From Brachionus manjavacas (Eukaryota > Rotifera > Eurotatoria > Ploima > Brachionidae), in assembly GCA_019054805.1 (NCBI GenBank), contig JAHQIY010000009.1, positions 3,720,001 to 3,784,000 on the forward strand: 64,000 nucleotides of DNA, in the 5' to 3' direction. The notes beneath the pieces were generated by a model. It was not told the DNA's origin, ran no database searches, and saw only the letters and a list, made by a program, of their open reading frames with translations. The translations under genes were made by a program, and so were the position numbers. Shown in pieces: positions 41,601 to 54,300 of this stretch. Position 1 is the first letter of the stretch, and every line of letters starts with the position of its first letter.

Positions 41601-44377
41601 TTTAATTAAATTTGATTTTACAAATTTGCTAAGCCAAACGACAAGATTGCAAATTTATGGTGAAGTCTTTTTTAAACTCATTTTATATTTTATTAAAGTT
41701 ATTAATAAAGTGTTAATAAGTTAATTATCAATTAGTTTTAAATGATAGTTTTTCTAATCGATAAAGGTGAGAATTACGATAATTTTTTTTTCTATAGACT
41801 AGATTTTCAGATAAATCTCACATTACAAATAAAATCTCTTTTTTTCACATTTTTTTTATCTATCTAATTATTTTTTAATTTTTTTAAGTTTAAGTCCCAT
41901 GGACAAATTAAAGAATACATATTAAAAAAAAGAAGAGTAGAACATACACTTAAATGCCTTTTTTACAATTGAATAATTATTTAAGAAATTTAACTTGATA
42001 GGCTTTTACCAAACGGAAAGAGTTAGTAGAAGTATATATGTAAAAAAAACATAATTATTTTAAAAAATCTTTCTTTAGAAGATCATTTAATTAATCATAC
42101 AATTTAAAATAAGCTAAGTTTAATTCCATATTTAATTTGATTATGGCCACAAAAAATTTAATTGAATCAACTAGACCCCGATTTTCTTCGATAAATAAGT
42201 GATCGATAATTTCTAGAGAAGTCTTCGAAATAAAATTAGACTAAACTTAAATTTATAAACATTAAATATTAATTTATTAAAAGTATCAGTTACTGATCAA
42301 TTATAAAAAAAAAATATTTGATTAACAATGTAACAAATTCTTTAAAAAATTTGAATATCAATCGTCTATCTCAATATTTTATGTTTATAAATTAAGTCAA
42401 GTCTAATTAAGTTGGACTAAGGGGACAAAAAATGTGAAAAAAAAAATTTAATATGTGATTTGAGATATCTCGAAATTTGTATGATATCAAGTAAAAAAAT
42501 AGTTGTAATAAATTTTTGAGAAAAGCAAGATAAATTTTAAAAAGTAAGGCTTTTATGGAGAAGTGGGATGTTAAGAAGGAAGCGAAATATTTGGGGAAAT
42601 TTGAGAAAAAAAAATCTTAAAAAACACTTATTTCAAAATCAAAAAAAATTTTGCTCAAACTTTGGAATCATAGACATAATTAACTAGGTCTTCAATTTGT
42701 CTTAGTCTACAACAAACTTTTTTAAGAAAATAAAAGACTGATTAAAATCAATACCCCAAATTTATTTGAAAGATACAATTTTAAACATTAGCACAAAATT
42801 AATAATTAAAAAATAAAAAAATACCCATTTTTTTTTAAATGACATCAAAATAATTAGTTTTTGCCACATTTATTAAGACAGGCCTAGTATTTATTCTAAA
42901 AATTGGTGCGAAGATTATTCAGTCGTGCCGTATCATCATAACAAATTCTTTTGTCTCTATTTGATTGAATTGACCAAATCTTTATTTTGATTTAATTTTT
43001 TCAACTTTGATTGTTTTTCTTTGTTAAATAAATGGTTTAAAACTTGTAAAATCAGTAACAATAAGTTAGTTTTTAAATTGGTAAGATCAAGTAAGAATTA
43101 AGTAAGGATTAGGAATTGGCAATTTTTAAGGTTGTGATAAAATGAAAAAAATTTGAGATAAATCAAGAAATCTGATCATTCGAATTGAATCAAATGAAAG
43201 ATTTCTGGTTGAGTTGAACTGCTGGTTGATATTTTACAAATGGAATGCAAATCAATGAGTACATTGCTTATCGACTGGGGGAAGTGTATTAACGTGTGAA
43301 TATATGTTATATGTGATCCTTAATTTAGTTTCTTATTATAGAATTTATTCTTTAATTGTCACTGGTGCAATATAAAATGAAAATGGGTATAGAAGAGTCC
43401 CATTAACCTGATCCGAGCATTCATAAAATATGTATCTGAGGATGCATCAAAATGTATTCCGGATACAAAATATGTATTTTGTGAATCAAAAAAATACAAA
43501 AAATACAATTTTTTAATTTTTGTATCCGAAAATACATAATTTATCTATTTTTTCAAGAATATTTTTATGAAAAATACATATATGTATCCCGAGATACATA
43601 AAGGATACATTTGGGGATACATATGAAAAAAATTTGGGGATACATGGTGCGATTGTATAACTGCTTAAAAAGAAATGGTTAAAATCATTACACTGTAAAT
43701 TCATATGAAAATATTGGTATGATAGTAGAAATTTCGTTGACCCTGGAAAACACACTCAATTGATTGAGGTCTTGTGAAGTGATGGTCATTTTCAGGAAGG
43801 TTTTGATTATTGGACCAACCTTCCCGGAATACCCCAGATAATAGTTTAAATACCCTCTGACTCTCATAAGAGCTCTTCCCTTGGGGTCGGAATATAGTAG
43901 GGAATATAATAGGGACTTTGATGCTCAAAAGGATCAAATAAATTTTTAATTAATGATAATATTAAAGAGCTACAGCAAGCAAGCTTGCGGAGATGGCTTA
44001 CTAGGAAGCCATCTATGGCAGCTAATTGCGCAAAAATCGAGAAATAAATCAAGGAACTACAATTAAAGTTACAGAAACGAAACTGAGGTACAAGACGAAT
44101 ACGAGACAGATTGATGAGTTAAGTAGTTTTAAAGCAATCCAAAAAAATTTGTCATTTATAAGAAATAAACAAAAAATAAATTAAATAATGGTAAAATAGT
44201 ATAAAAAACCGATAAGAGATGAGTAATTACATTTATAGGTACATTTGATTAAGAAAAAAGAATTTATAGAGACATTACAGATATTACACAAAATTATAAA
44301 GAACATTAAAAGAAAAATAGGTAAAGAAAAAGATAAATAGAAAGTAATTATTAAATTATTTGTTATAACGAAAATAA
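41600..44377. other. AT-rich intergenic, no confident gene
   Basis: Approximate inverted arms near 41815-41875 and 42425-42480 (around CACATTTTTTTTATC / ATGTGAAAAAAA) hint at an old MITE. 43430-43660 is rich in GATACAT/ATGTATC words. A short plus frame at 43950-44060 (ELQQASLRRWLTRKPSMAAN) has no recognised family. Confidence 0.4.
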
Positions 44378-44569
44378 GTGCAGAGATACATTTTGGATTT
44401 AGCATACTTTGTCAAATCTAAAAGCAAACTCTGGAAAAGTCTGCAAAATATAACTCGCTTAAAATTGTATCATTTAGATGGTGTGCACCTTACTATGTGC
44501 ATTTTGATATTTCAGAGTCTACCTTTTTATTTAAAAAAGTATGTTAAATCCAAAACTGTATCTCTGCAT
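44378..44569. mobile_element. 192-bp MITE with TAA duplication
   Basis: TAA flanks both ends (44375-44377 and 44570-44572). The terminal inverted repeats read GTGCAGAGATACATTTTGG and the complement of ATGCAGAGATACAGTTTTGG, extending about 30 bp. A TAA duplication fits a PIF/Harbinger-type element. Confidence 0.65.
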
Positions 44570-45375
44570 TAATTCTATAAAGAAATAGCAATTTATTTCA
44601 TAGTTAAAACTTGATTTAATCATTCTGAGCATCGAAAATTGATCGCAAACTTTAAAATGCCTAAAAAATTATCAAAAAAAGTGTAAAAATTAACAAAATA
44701 AAAAAACTATTGCTCACATTTATTAAAAAAAAAAATTTTTTTTCAATTACGGGCTACATTTCTTGTGATTTTCAAATCTATTATCATTATATCATTACAG
44801 GTGAACTGGTAGTTGGAATATCTGGATTCAATTTACTTTTTTTTTTATTTATCCTTCCTTGATCTTTTTGACCAAAATGTAATTTTCTAAAATGCACCCA
44901 GGTGTGTACATTTTTCAGGTATCCACTCGATTCATTTTTCTCGTCGAGAACCTAAAAAAAAAAGAAAAAAAATCGAATTGAATTTTGGAAAAATTTTGAT
45001 CATAGTTTACACAAATAACATTGCATAACTTTTAATAAAAATCTAATTAAATCGCTTTGTATGATTGCTAGTTTTCAAGCTCTCGAAAATACAAAATTTT
45101 CAAAATAGTGACACTTGAAAAAAGGCAAATAACTTATGAAACCCAAAGTTTATTAAGTCTCTATTGGAGACACGAATAAATTATTGAAATCGCAACAGAA
45201 AAAAAAAAACTAATTCAAAGACAAATTAAAAATAACTTAATCAAAAAAGTCAAAGATTGCATGCTTTTTTCCATACAAGATGATCCAATTTAGTTTGGTT
45301 TTTTTTTAATTTAGCAACATCAACAACAACAACACAAAACGTTGTTTATTTAGACTGCTTTATCAAAATTAACAA

Positions 45376-48300
45376 ATGTCAACCTCATCGCTTGCACAAG
45401 CGAGTCTAAATGAGCGCAAAAAGACCATCACAACCACCACGACCACAACATGCACCCGAACACTGTTCAGCAAATTGAGCACCACTACAACAAGCAGCAC
45501 TAGTTCCATATCCAGTGTGATGAACGACGTGATGAACGATGTGATGATGACGCCTAATTTGCAGCAAACAATCAATCCGTTCGAAGAAACAAACAAATTT
45601 CGCCTCGAGCAGTCCGTACTCAGTCCCAATCTGTTTCAGATTGCGTCCACGTCCACGCCAGAACGAGAGAATAATGGTTCAATGTGGAACATCGAGCAGC
45701 GAGCTGTCCTCTATCCGGCGGACATTCCCACGGACGAGTCCAGCCTCATCGCCCAGTATATCTACGACACGAGAACGGCCAAGCAGGTTAGCGCGGCCGT
45801 AGAGGCCTTCTGGTCCCAGAACAAAGTGATTATCGAGTCGCCTCTGGCTAGTAGCAATGGCACGCAAGCATTCGGCTCCAATCAGCTCAAAAACAGGCTT
45901 GGCACTTTGTCCTCAAGCGGAGCCAGCTCGGCTAATCGAAACAACTTCAGCTCACCGCTCAATTTAGATGCAAAGTCGAACAAAAAAAATCACCGATACG
46001 CAACCAGCAGTGTTGGCTCGTTGTCCAATTTGGTCAGGAACAATTCAGCCACAAAACTCTACGAATCTAATAAACTCAATAAAAAAGATCAGAGTAAATA
46101 TTTTTTTTCTCTATCTTGCTCATTGCAAATTAATTAAAATGATTAGGAAATTTTTGGTCTATATTTAAAAATTAATTAGTTAATGATTTATTTACATGCT
46201 GTATTTATGTTCGACTAGTCTTTAGATGGCAAACACTTTAAGCTGCAATTTAATAGCATTATTTAAAGTATTGTGGCTAACGAGCATTAAGAGTCTGGGC
46301 TGATCTTGGTGTTAAAGTTGCGCAAAAATATCCAAATTTAACTTTGAAGTATAAAAAAGATTAATTTTTTTTAAATTATTTGCTGAAATTTAGCTTAAAT
46401 TAATCAAAATAATTCGAATAATATCATTTGATTGTAGCTTAAAGTCTTGGCTATCTAAAGAGTAGCCAATTTTTATTTCAAGTGTTTGCAGTCTTGAGTT
46501 ATTAGCAATTGAAGAAAATCAACTTTTTCGAATTGGTTAACTTTCAGGCCCTGTTGGTTTATAGATTTAATCTTTAGTTGTTCAATTTTGTCATTTTTCT
46601 TTTAGACGTTTTTGGTCTAAACGTTAACAAATCAAGCTCTCTTTAAAAATTGGGGTCTTGTTCAAAATGTGGTCAAGTGATCACAAAAAATGTGATCATT
46701 TTAATAATGCTGGTCTGGTGAACAGAAACGACCATCAAATCGATTATCACACAATATGTGATCAAAAACATAAAAATTAAAACTAACGAAAAAACTTTTG
46801 TGATCAAAGTTTCGTTTAAAGTTTTATAAAGAAAAAAAATTTGCAAATAAGGGCCCCCTTAAGACCCCTTTTAAAAAGCTAATCAAAAGTGGCTTAGTTC
46901 CATCTATGTTTCTTTCTTATAAGTCAATTAGCTATACTAAGATCCTTATATAATGTTTTATTCTAAGAAAATTTTCTACCATATAAGGGCCTAAATTCTT
47001 CAAAAAAGACACGATTTTGAAGGCACTTTTTTGGTGTCTATTGAAGGGCTCTTTTTGGTATCTGGGTTTCTTTCATTCTAAGTACATGCCCAAGTCATCA
47101 CAGTCTTTTATTCTTAATACACTGACTTAATGGCTTTGAATTTGTTCTTCTGTCTAGGTCAGCATTCGACAATGTCTCGCACCAGGGTATACCCAGGATT
47201 CTCCGCAGGCTTCCAGTGTGGAATGTGTTCAGGCTTTTCTAGTCAGATTCACACATCTCCCAACATTCGCTACCGTGCATCAGTGTTGCTTTTACTACAG
47301 TGTTGTTCAGTTTAAGTTTTGTTTCCTTACTGTAGCTGGTTGACTTCCATACTGGTTTGAGTCTTGCGAAGGCACTCTTTGCTTTGTGTGTTCCCAACGT
47401 TGTACTAATTGTGCTACCTAGGTATGTGAATTCATTTACACACTCGAATGGTGTACCATCGATGGTGATCGGGGTATCCAATTTGGTATTTATGCACATA
47501 ACTTTCGTTTTGGCCACATTTATTTTGAGTCCAGTTGGTTGAGCGTTGTTCGCCAAATCTTGCGTCTTCATATGCATATGTACTTCTTTATTAGATATTA
47601 ACACTAGATCATCTGCAAAGTCTAAATTTTCAAGTTTTGCTGTTAATGCCCATTGAATACCCCTTGCACTAATAGCTGTTTTCTTCATGACATAATCAAT
47701 CAGTATTAGGAATAGTGTCGGAGAGAAAACGCACCCTTGTCTGACTCGTATGTTGTTATCAAGTTAAATATCTCCTGTGGCAGGCCATAAGATCTTAATA
47801 TGGCCCACAAGTTTTCAAAGGCTTTCTTGAAGTCAATGAAGTTTAGATACAGGGGGGTATTTCATTTCAGACTTTGTTCTATGATATTCCTTGGTGTAAA
47901 TATCTGGTTTATGCATTCTCTCCCTCTTCTAAATCCTGCTTGTTCTCCTATAAGTATAACATCCAACAAATTCCTGATTCTTTCCAGAATTATGCTGCAG
48001 AACGCCTTGCTTGCTATTGGTAGCAGTGTTATTCCTCGCCAATTGTCACAAATCATTTTGTTACCTTTCTTAGCGGGCTTGACTTTTAGGCCTTTTGACC
48101 AGTGCTATGGTATGATTTCTTGCCGCCTTAACTTGCAATATCCCTATAGTGATCCCACCCTCAGTTTTCAACATTTCTGCTGTGACTCCGTCAATACCAG
48201 GGGCTTTTCTGTTCTTCAGAGCTTTTATGGCAGCTTCTATTTCTTTCAGACTTGGCACTTCGGTGTCAATATCGAGGTCAATGCTAGCTGGTTCACGTTT

Positions 48301-51300
48301 TAAAGACACTTTAGATTCTGATCTATTCAAAACTTCTCTAAAGTTCTCAACCCATCTTTGCCCTTACTCTCTTTCAGTTGTTAGAATACGACCCTTTTAG
48401 TCTTTCACTAATGTTGTTCTTTTCTGTGAACAGCCACATATCAAATTAGTGATCTTGTGTAGCTTATGTAGGTCTCTTTTTGAGCTAGTTTCTTATGTTT
48501 CGCTAGCATACTGGTTTATATAGTTCCTCTAATCACGCCTTGCTCCTTTCTTCAATGTTCTTTATTCCACATGATGCTTCTTCTCGCGGATTCGATCAGA
48601 TTTTGTTTGAAGCATTTTCGCTTCAATTTCTCAAACATTCGATTATAGAGAATGAAAAAATATTTTGATCATCTCTGTAATTGAATTAGACTGTTGACCA
48701 TAACAATATCTTATCTAGGAAATAAAAAAAAATTTAATAGAAGAAAATCTTTTATTAGAAAAAAAAGGCAATTTTATAATTTAAATTATAAAAAAATAAT
48801 TAAGAAAAAATTAATCTAAAACAAGTTTTTAATGCTTAGTCAACTAGGGGAAAATCCGATACTCTTATGACTTTTCGCAAGGGACTGCTTGGACTTTCGT
48901 CTCTGTGCGTAGCTAAGGCATCTTGTTTTTTTAAGACTTTTAAAATAGTAGACTTGCCTATTTTCAAAACAGACGCCACCTTTTCAGAAGTAAAGTCGTG
49001 TTCAATTTTTATAATAACTTTTCTTTTTGAAAAAAGTCTAAAACTAGTGGTTTACGCTTAGGCAAATCATTAGATGTTTTGTCTATTTTTTCTAAGGCGT
49101 TTTACCCGGTACATATTTAAATTTTTTATTTCTAATTATTTTAAGAGATAGTATAGATATAAAAATATTTTTAGGACTGCGATCAAAGGGGTAAACTTCC
49201 GTACTTTTAAAGGTGCGGGTTGTTTAATATTTCTAAATCCAAAAGACGAAAATCAAAAAATAGAAGATAATAGAATCTGCTAATTAGTTGTTCCATCTTA
49301 TCAAAAAAAATATTTATTTTAATAACTGAAACCGAAACAAAATTTATAAAAACAAATTTTAACTTAATTTTTCGCTAACCAGACATTGGTAACCAAGCAG
49401 TCAACAACTAACATCACAAAATTTGATGACCTTTTGTTCGTAACTTAAATCAAAAAGAATTCATTGTATCCAAAATTTTGCTTTCATCTAGTTTAAAATT
49501 ATTTAATTTCTGTAAGAGGATGATTTTCAATTAAATAAAAAATTTGACTACATTGGGTTCTTTGTGGCTCAATTTTTGAGTTATTTAATTAAGATTTTAG
49601 AAATTTTTTTTTTTTTTTTTGAATTCATCAATGAGTTAATTATAAATCTTTCAACTCGATGGTCAAATTTATAAAGGTTGTAGAATAAAAAATGTCACAA
49701 AATTAACTATATCATTAAAAAAAAAAATTATTTAACAAAGGCTTTGAATTTTTTTTTTAAATAATAACTGAACTCTTCAATTTTGAAAAAATAATATCAG
49801 TTAAGGTATTGAACTCTATGATGACGTATGGTATCGAGCCTAGAGTGAACAGCCTTGGCATGGTCTTGTACAACCTTTGAGTCCAAACTGCTGAGACAAG
49901 TGCGAATTTTGTTTGCGATTTGCTTTAGATTTTTGGCCTCTCAATCACCCTCATTAACTTTAGCTTTCAAATTTTCCCAAAAATCTTCGATTGGTAGTGC
50001 TTTTGGACTCACTGTTTGGGCAACATACCTTATATTTTTATCTAACATATAATTCTGTACCATATCCGCCTAATGAGATGATGCTAAGTCGGGCCAAAAT
50101 ACATATTTGCCATCCTGATAACATTCTTTAATCAATGGTTCAAGTCGTTTCTTAATGCACTCTCCAAGGGAGACATATTGATTGACCCATAAACCAGTAG
50201 GTACAAAATATCTGGTTCGCTTATTTTTGAAAAAGACCATTAATTTTTTTTCAAATTTTTTTACTTACTTGTTCTTTACAGTGTCTTGCTAACGTTAATG
50301 CCATTAAGTGAATAGCCTTACAACTTCAGCTTTGGGCAAATTTTGGTTACTTTTTACAAATTTTTACAAATTTAAAAATTTTTTAATGGTACATTTTTAG
50401 TAAGAACTTATCAAAAATTAATCTTTATGATATAATTTTTATTTGTTTTAAAGCTAGGATCAATCGGTTTTAAATTTTGAAAAAAATTGGTAAAGCTCTT
50501 GTCTGCTCTTATAGCAAATTAAACTAAACTTTTGTGCCATTTTTTATTCTACACCCGTTAATTCTTAAATAAAGTTTAAAGTTAAAAAAAGAATTTTCAA
50601 TATTATTTTTACTATTTTTCAAATAATCATATAACCAAAAAGCTTAATTTCAAATATAAAAGTGCTTGCAATATTCCCTTTAAATTATTTTTCTATTTGA
50701 AATATCGCAATGTTATTTCAACAGTGGATACATTTTGTAATTTAAAGTCCGAAAAATTAAACCACCTTGATATATTTAAATCGATAACAAAATTTTCGAT
50801 TTGATACCAAAATTAGAATTCCTCAAAACGTTACAGAAAAAATTTTCTTTTAAATTTAATACATGACTAATTTTACGAAAATTTTAGTAAATATAAAAAA
50901 GGCCAAAAAGACTGAAAAAATGGCGATTTTTACGAATTTTTCTCTTTAGAAAATTAAAATGAAAATTGAAAAAAAATTACGAAATTTTACGTAAATTTTT
51001 TTTTATAAAATTTTATTATAAATTTTAGAAAAAAAACGAGAAAAAAAAATCGCTAAAAAAACACAACTACAATGCAATTATTAATGATCCGTCACTGTTT
51101 TTCTCAATGACTATTTTAATTACCTAAGAATTAATAACTTTTGAATATCTTTTTTATTTAATAAAGTGAATATCTAATTTTTAAATAATACCTTTTTTAA
51201 GTGATCAATATATCTTTTACATTTAAATGGCGTAATTGTTTTTTCAAATTCTCTAATAGCTGTAATGGGATCACACTCGGATAAGACCATTTTTTTTCTT

Positions 51301-54300
51301 ATAAAAACTTTTAGTTCATTCCATAACAATTCATTTGGGTTAATATCTGGTGATTTCAAAGGTGATTTTTATCTATAAATAAAGTACACAATTTGTGTTA
51401 TTTATTTTTAAAATGAATGAACATAACAATGAATTATGTTTTTGGTCATTGTCCTGGTGTAAATTCAACTCATTATCTAAATTTTTTCAGATATTAATTC
51501 AATTGAATTGTTATGGAATGAACATCACGAAATCGCCATTTTTTCAATTTTTTTTTGTCCCTTTTTATATTGAATGAAACTACTATAACATAGATAATCT
51601 TAGAGGAGTCAATCTTACAACACATAATTATCTGAAAATTTTTTTTTCTGTGTAAAGATTAAATATCTTTTTGGATTATTTTAACAAAGGATACATAATT
51701 CAATAAAAATTCGAAAATTTTGAAAAATAATGTTTTATTAATTAATTAGTAAGATAAAGATTAAGTAATTTGAAATTGTAAATGAAAATAAAATTAATTT
51801 GGCTTGCACGTAAAACATTTTCATTTTTTATTTATTTGTTTTATCCGTGCCGAGCTAAAGCTCCTTCAGATCAAAAAATTAAAAAATATACAATTTACAC
51901 AAACTTAGCAAACGTAAATCTTTTTTTACTTGTTCAGTCGGTCTATTAAACATTTCTCCAGCTCTTGCTTAGATTGATTTGTAAATGAAATTTTGATGCA
52001 ATCAAAAAATAATCTACCATAAAAAATTATTTGCAATTAAAAAAAATTAGTTGCTATGAAAAAAAAATGATGGAATGAAAAAATTAGAGATGCGATGAAT
52101 TTTGTCTTGCAATGAAAAAAAGCTTGCTATGAAACGTTACAGAGCCGTTAATTTTGAATCAAATTTTATACCTAAAATCTTGATGGTCTATTGTAAATTG
52201 TTGTTAAATGATTTTAACGTCAAAAATTTATTGTCAAAAATGAAATAAGGATTTTAATGTTAAAATTTTCTGATGTTAAAAGCTATAGTCAAAAAAGATA
52301 ATTAAAAATTTATATTTTTTGTAGATTTTATTAAATAAATTAATTAAGCAAGGACAAAAATAAAAAAAAACAAAAATTAATTAATTAATTAAATTTAGTT
52401 TTTTATTGTTTAAAAAGTAAATTTTGTTCAAGTTTTAAGTAAATTTTGGACTACTCAATATTTTAAAGGGTAAAAATTTAATTTTTATCAAACGAATGCT
52501 GATTTCAAAACAATTTCGGACTTCTATTAATTCAAAGCTTTTTTTTAATCCGAAAGGAAGCGGTCAATTAGTCTTTTTTAATTAGGCAAATTAAAATAGA
52601 ATAGCATCATTTTTAAACATTAGATTATTAATTAAGATTTAGCAATACTTTCCTTATTTAAGATTTAACAATAATTTCCTTATTTAGCAAATAACATTTT
52701 AACGTTAGATTCCTTAATTAAGATTTGACATTAAACTCACTGACATTAATTTTTTGACATTAAAATATTTTAACATTAATTCACAGTAAATCAACTTGAT
52801 TTCCTTTTGACTCTCAATTTTATTTTCATATATTTTTAATTTTAAGTCAATATCCATGGTTTCTTTTTCGTAATGTATGTTTTATTACAAGTTAAATGAT
52901 ATTTACCATTAGATCACGGTAGAAGCTTTAAGTTGGTTATCATAGAATACCATTTATTTATTTTATTTGTTTTCTGTACCGAATAAATTAAAAAAATGAA
53001 AATAAAAAATAATGTTAAAGTTAATATAATGAGATTAAAAAAATCAAAATAATGTAAATAAGCTAAAAAAAATTAAAGTTTAGAAGACATAGATTGTTAC
53101 ATGTGGCAAATGTTTACATAGTTTAGGTTTCAGGAAAATAGGAGGAAATATCAAAGTAGCAATTACACAATGGAGTTGGGTATTCAATATATCTCGATTC
53201 GATAGTTAAGATAAAAGATCAAATTATATCATTTTAGGTAACAATTAGTAAATGCGTTGATCAATAATTTTTTATTAATTTATCTTATTGGAGAGTAAAT
53301 TAATTAAAGATAATTTATCGGTGAAAAATTTACCTGGTTATTTTCAGATAATTGTGTGTTATAAAATTTTGCTTCTATAACATTTTCTATCTCAAAGGAG
53401 TCATATTCTTTTTAATTTACTAAAATTTAGTAAAATTTCGTAAAAAAAGTTTATCATAGCAGTAGTGCAATCAAAATTGACATAAAAAATTTTTTTATTT
53501 CAAATTAAAAAAAAAAACTGAAAACTCATTTACCCAATAATAGAATACTAAAATAAATTAATTTCGTATTTTCTCAATAAACATTGATAACGATCAGCTG
53601 ATTTACATGGCGACACATTTTTTGTCTTACCAATCTGATCAAAGTATTAATTTTTGACTTGGCTTTAAGATTGTCAAACAGTGCTGAGCTTTCCCATAGA
53701 CCTAGATCTGAGCCAAATACCTGGACTAAAAGAATTTCTGATCCACTCGCCGACAGACGAAAAGGCCAGCTCGGCCAAACTCAATAGCTCCATTAGAAAA
53801 AAGCTGTTCGACCCGGATGAGCTGTCCACCTCGTCGGCCAAGAACGCCGGCGACGACTCGTTCATGTCGCCGCGTCTCCGACAGCTGCACAAGAACTTTT
53901 TGAACAGCGAGCCCAAGTGCCAAGTTGTCGGGGCCGCCGCCGACCTGTCGCTCAACGACGACTGGGAGGACTCGTTTGACTTTGACAAGCAGGCGGCAAG
54001 CAGCGACAAAAACCACCGCTCATCTAGTCCCAAAAAAAGCAAGAAAATTTTGTGCGACATGGGCTCGGACCACGAGCACGAGCACGATCAAGACGACAGT
54101 GTCTTCATAGTCGAGCACAAAAAACTGGACTTGTCGCCAGTGGGCGCCGCTCACCAAACGCCGCAAAAAATCACCGACGCGTCCGCCGACGAAATGGATC
54201 TGTGCCTTCTATCCAACAGTCTTTTCAGCAAAAATCTCCAGCACAAACACCACAATCGAATTTTTCACTTCGACAGTCAGGCCGAGCCCGACTGTGCAAA

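Noticed and set aside
41815..42480. MITE with defined ends
   Set aside because: Only loose inverted similarity around ATGTGAAAAAAA words. Neither termini nor a target duplication could be fixed.
44181..44405. Small membrane protein frame on the minus strand
   Set aside because: Phe/Ile/Leu-rich frames like this arise easily from AT-rich DNA, and it overlaps a MITE end.
45430..45520. Coding potential of Thr/Ser repeats as a separate protein
   Set aside because: It is the low-complexity N-terminus of Bora and continuous with the conserved region.
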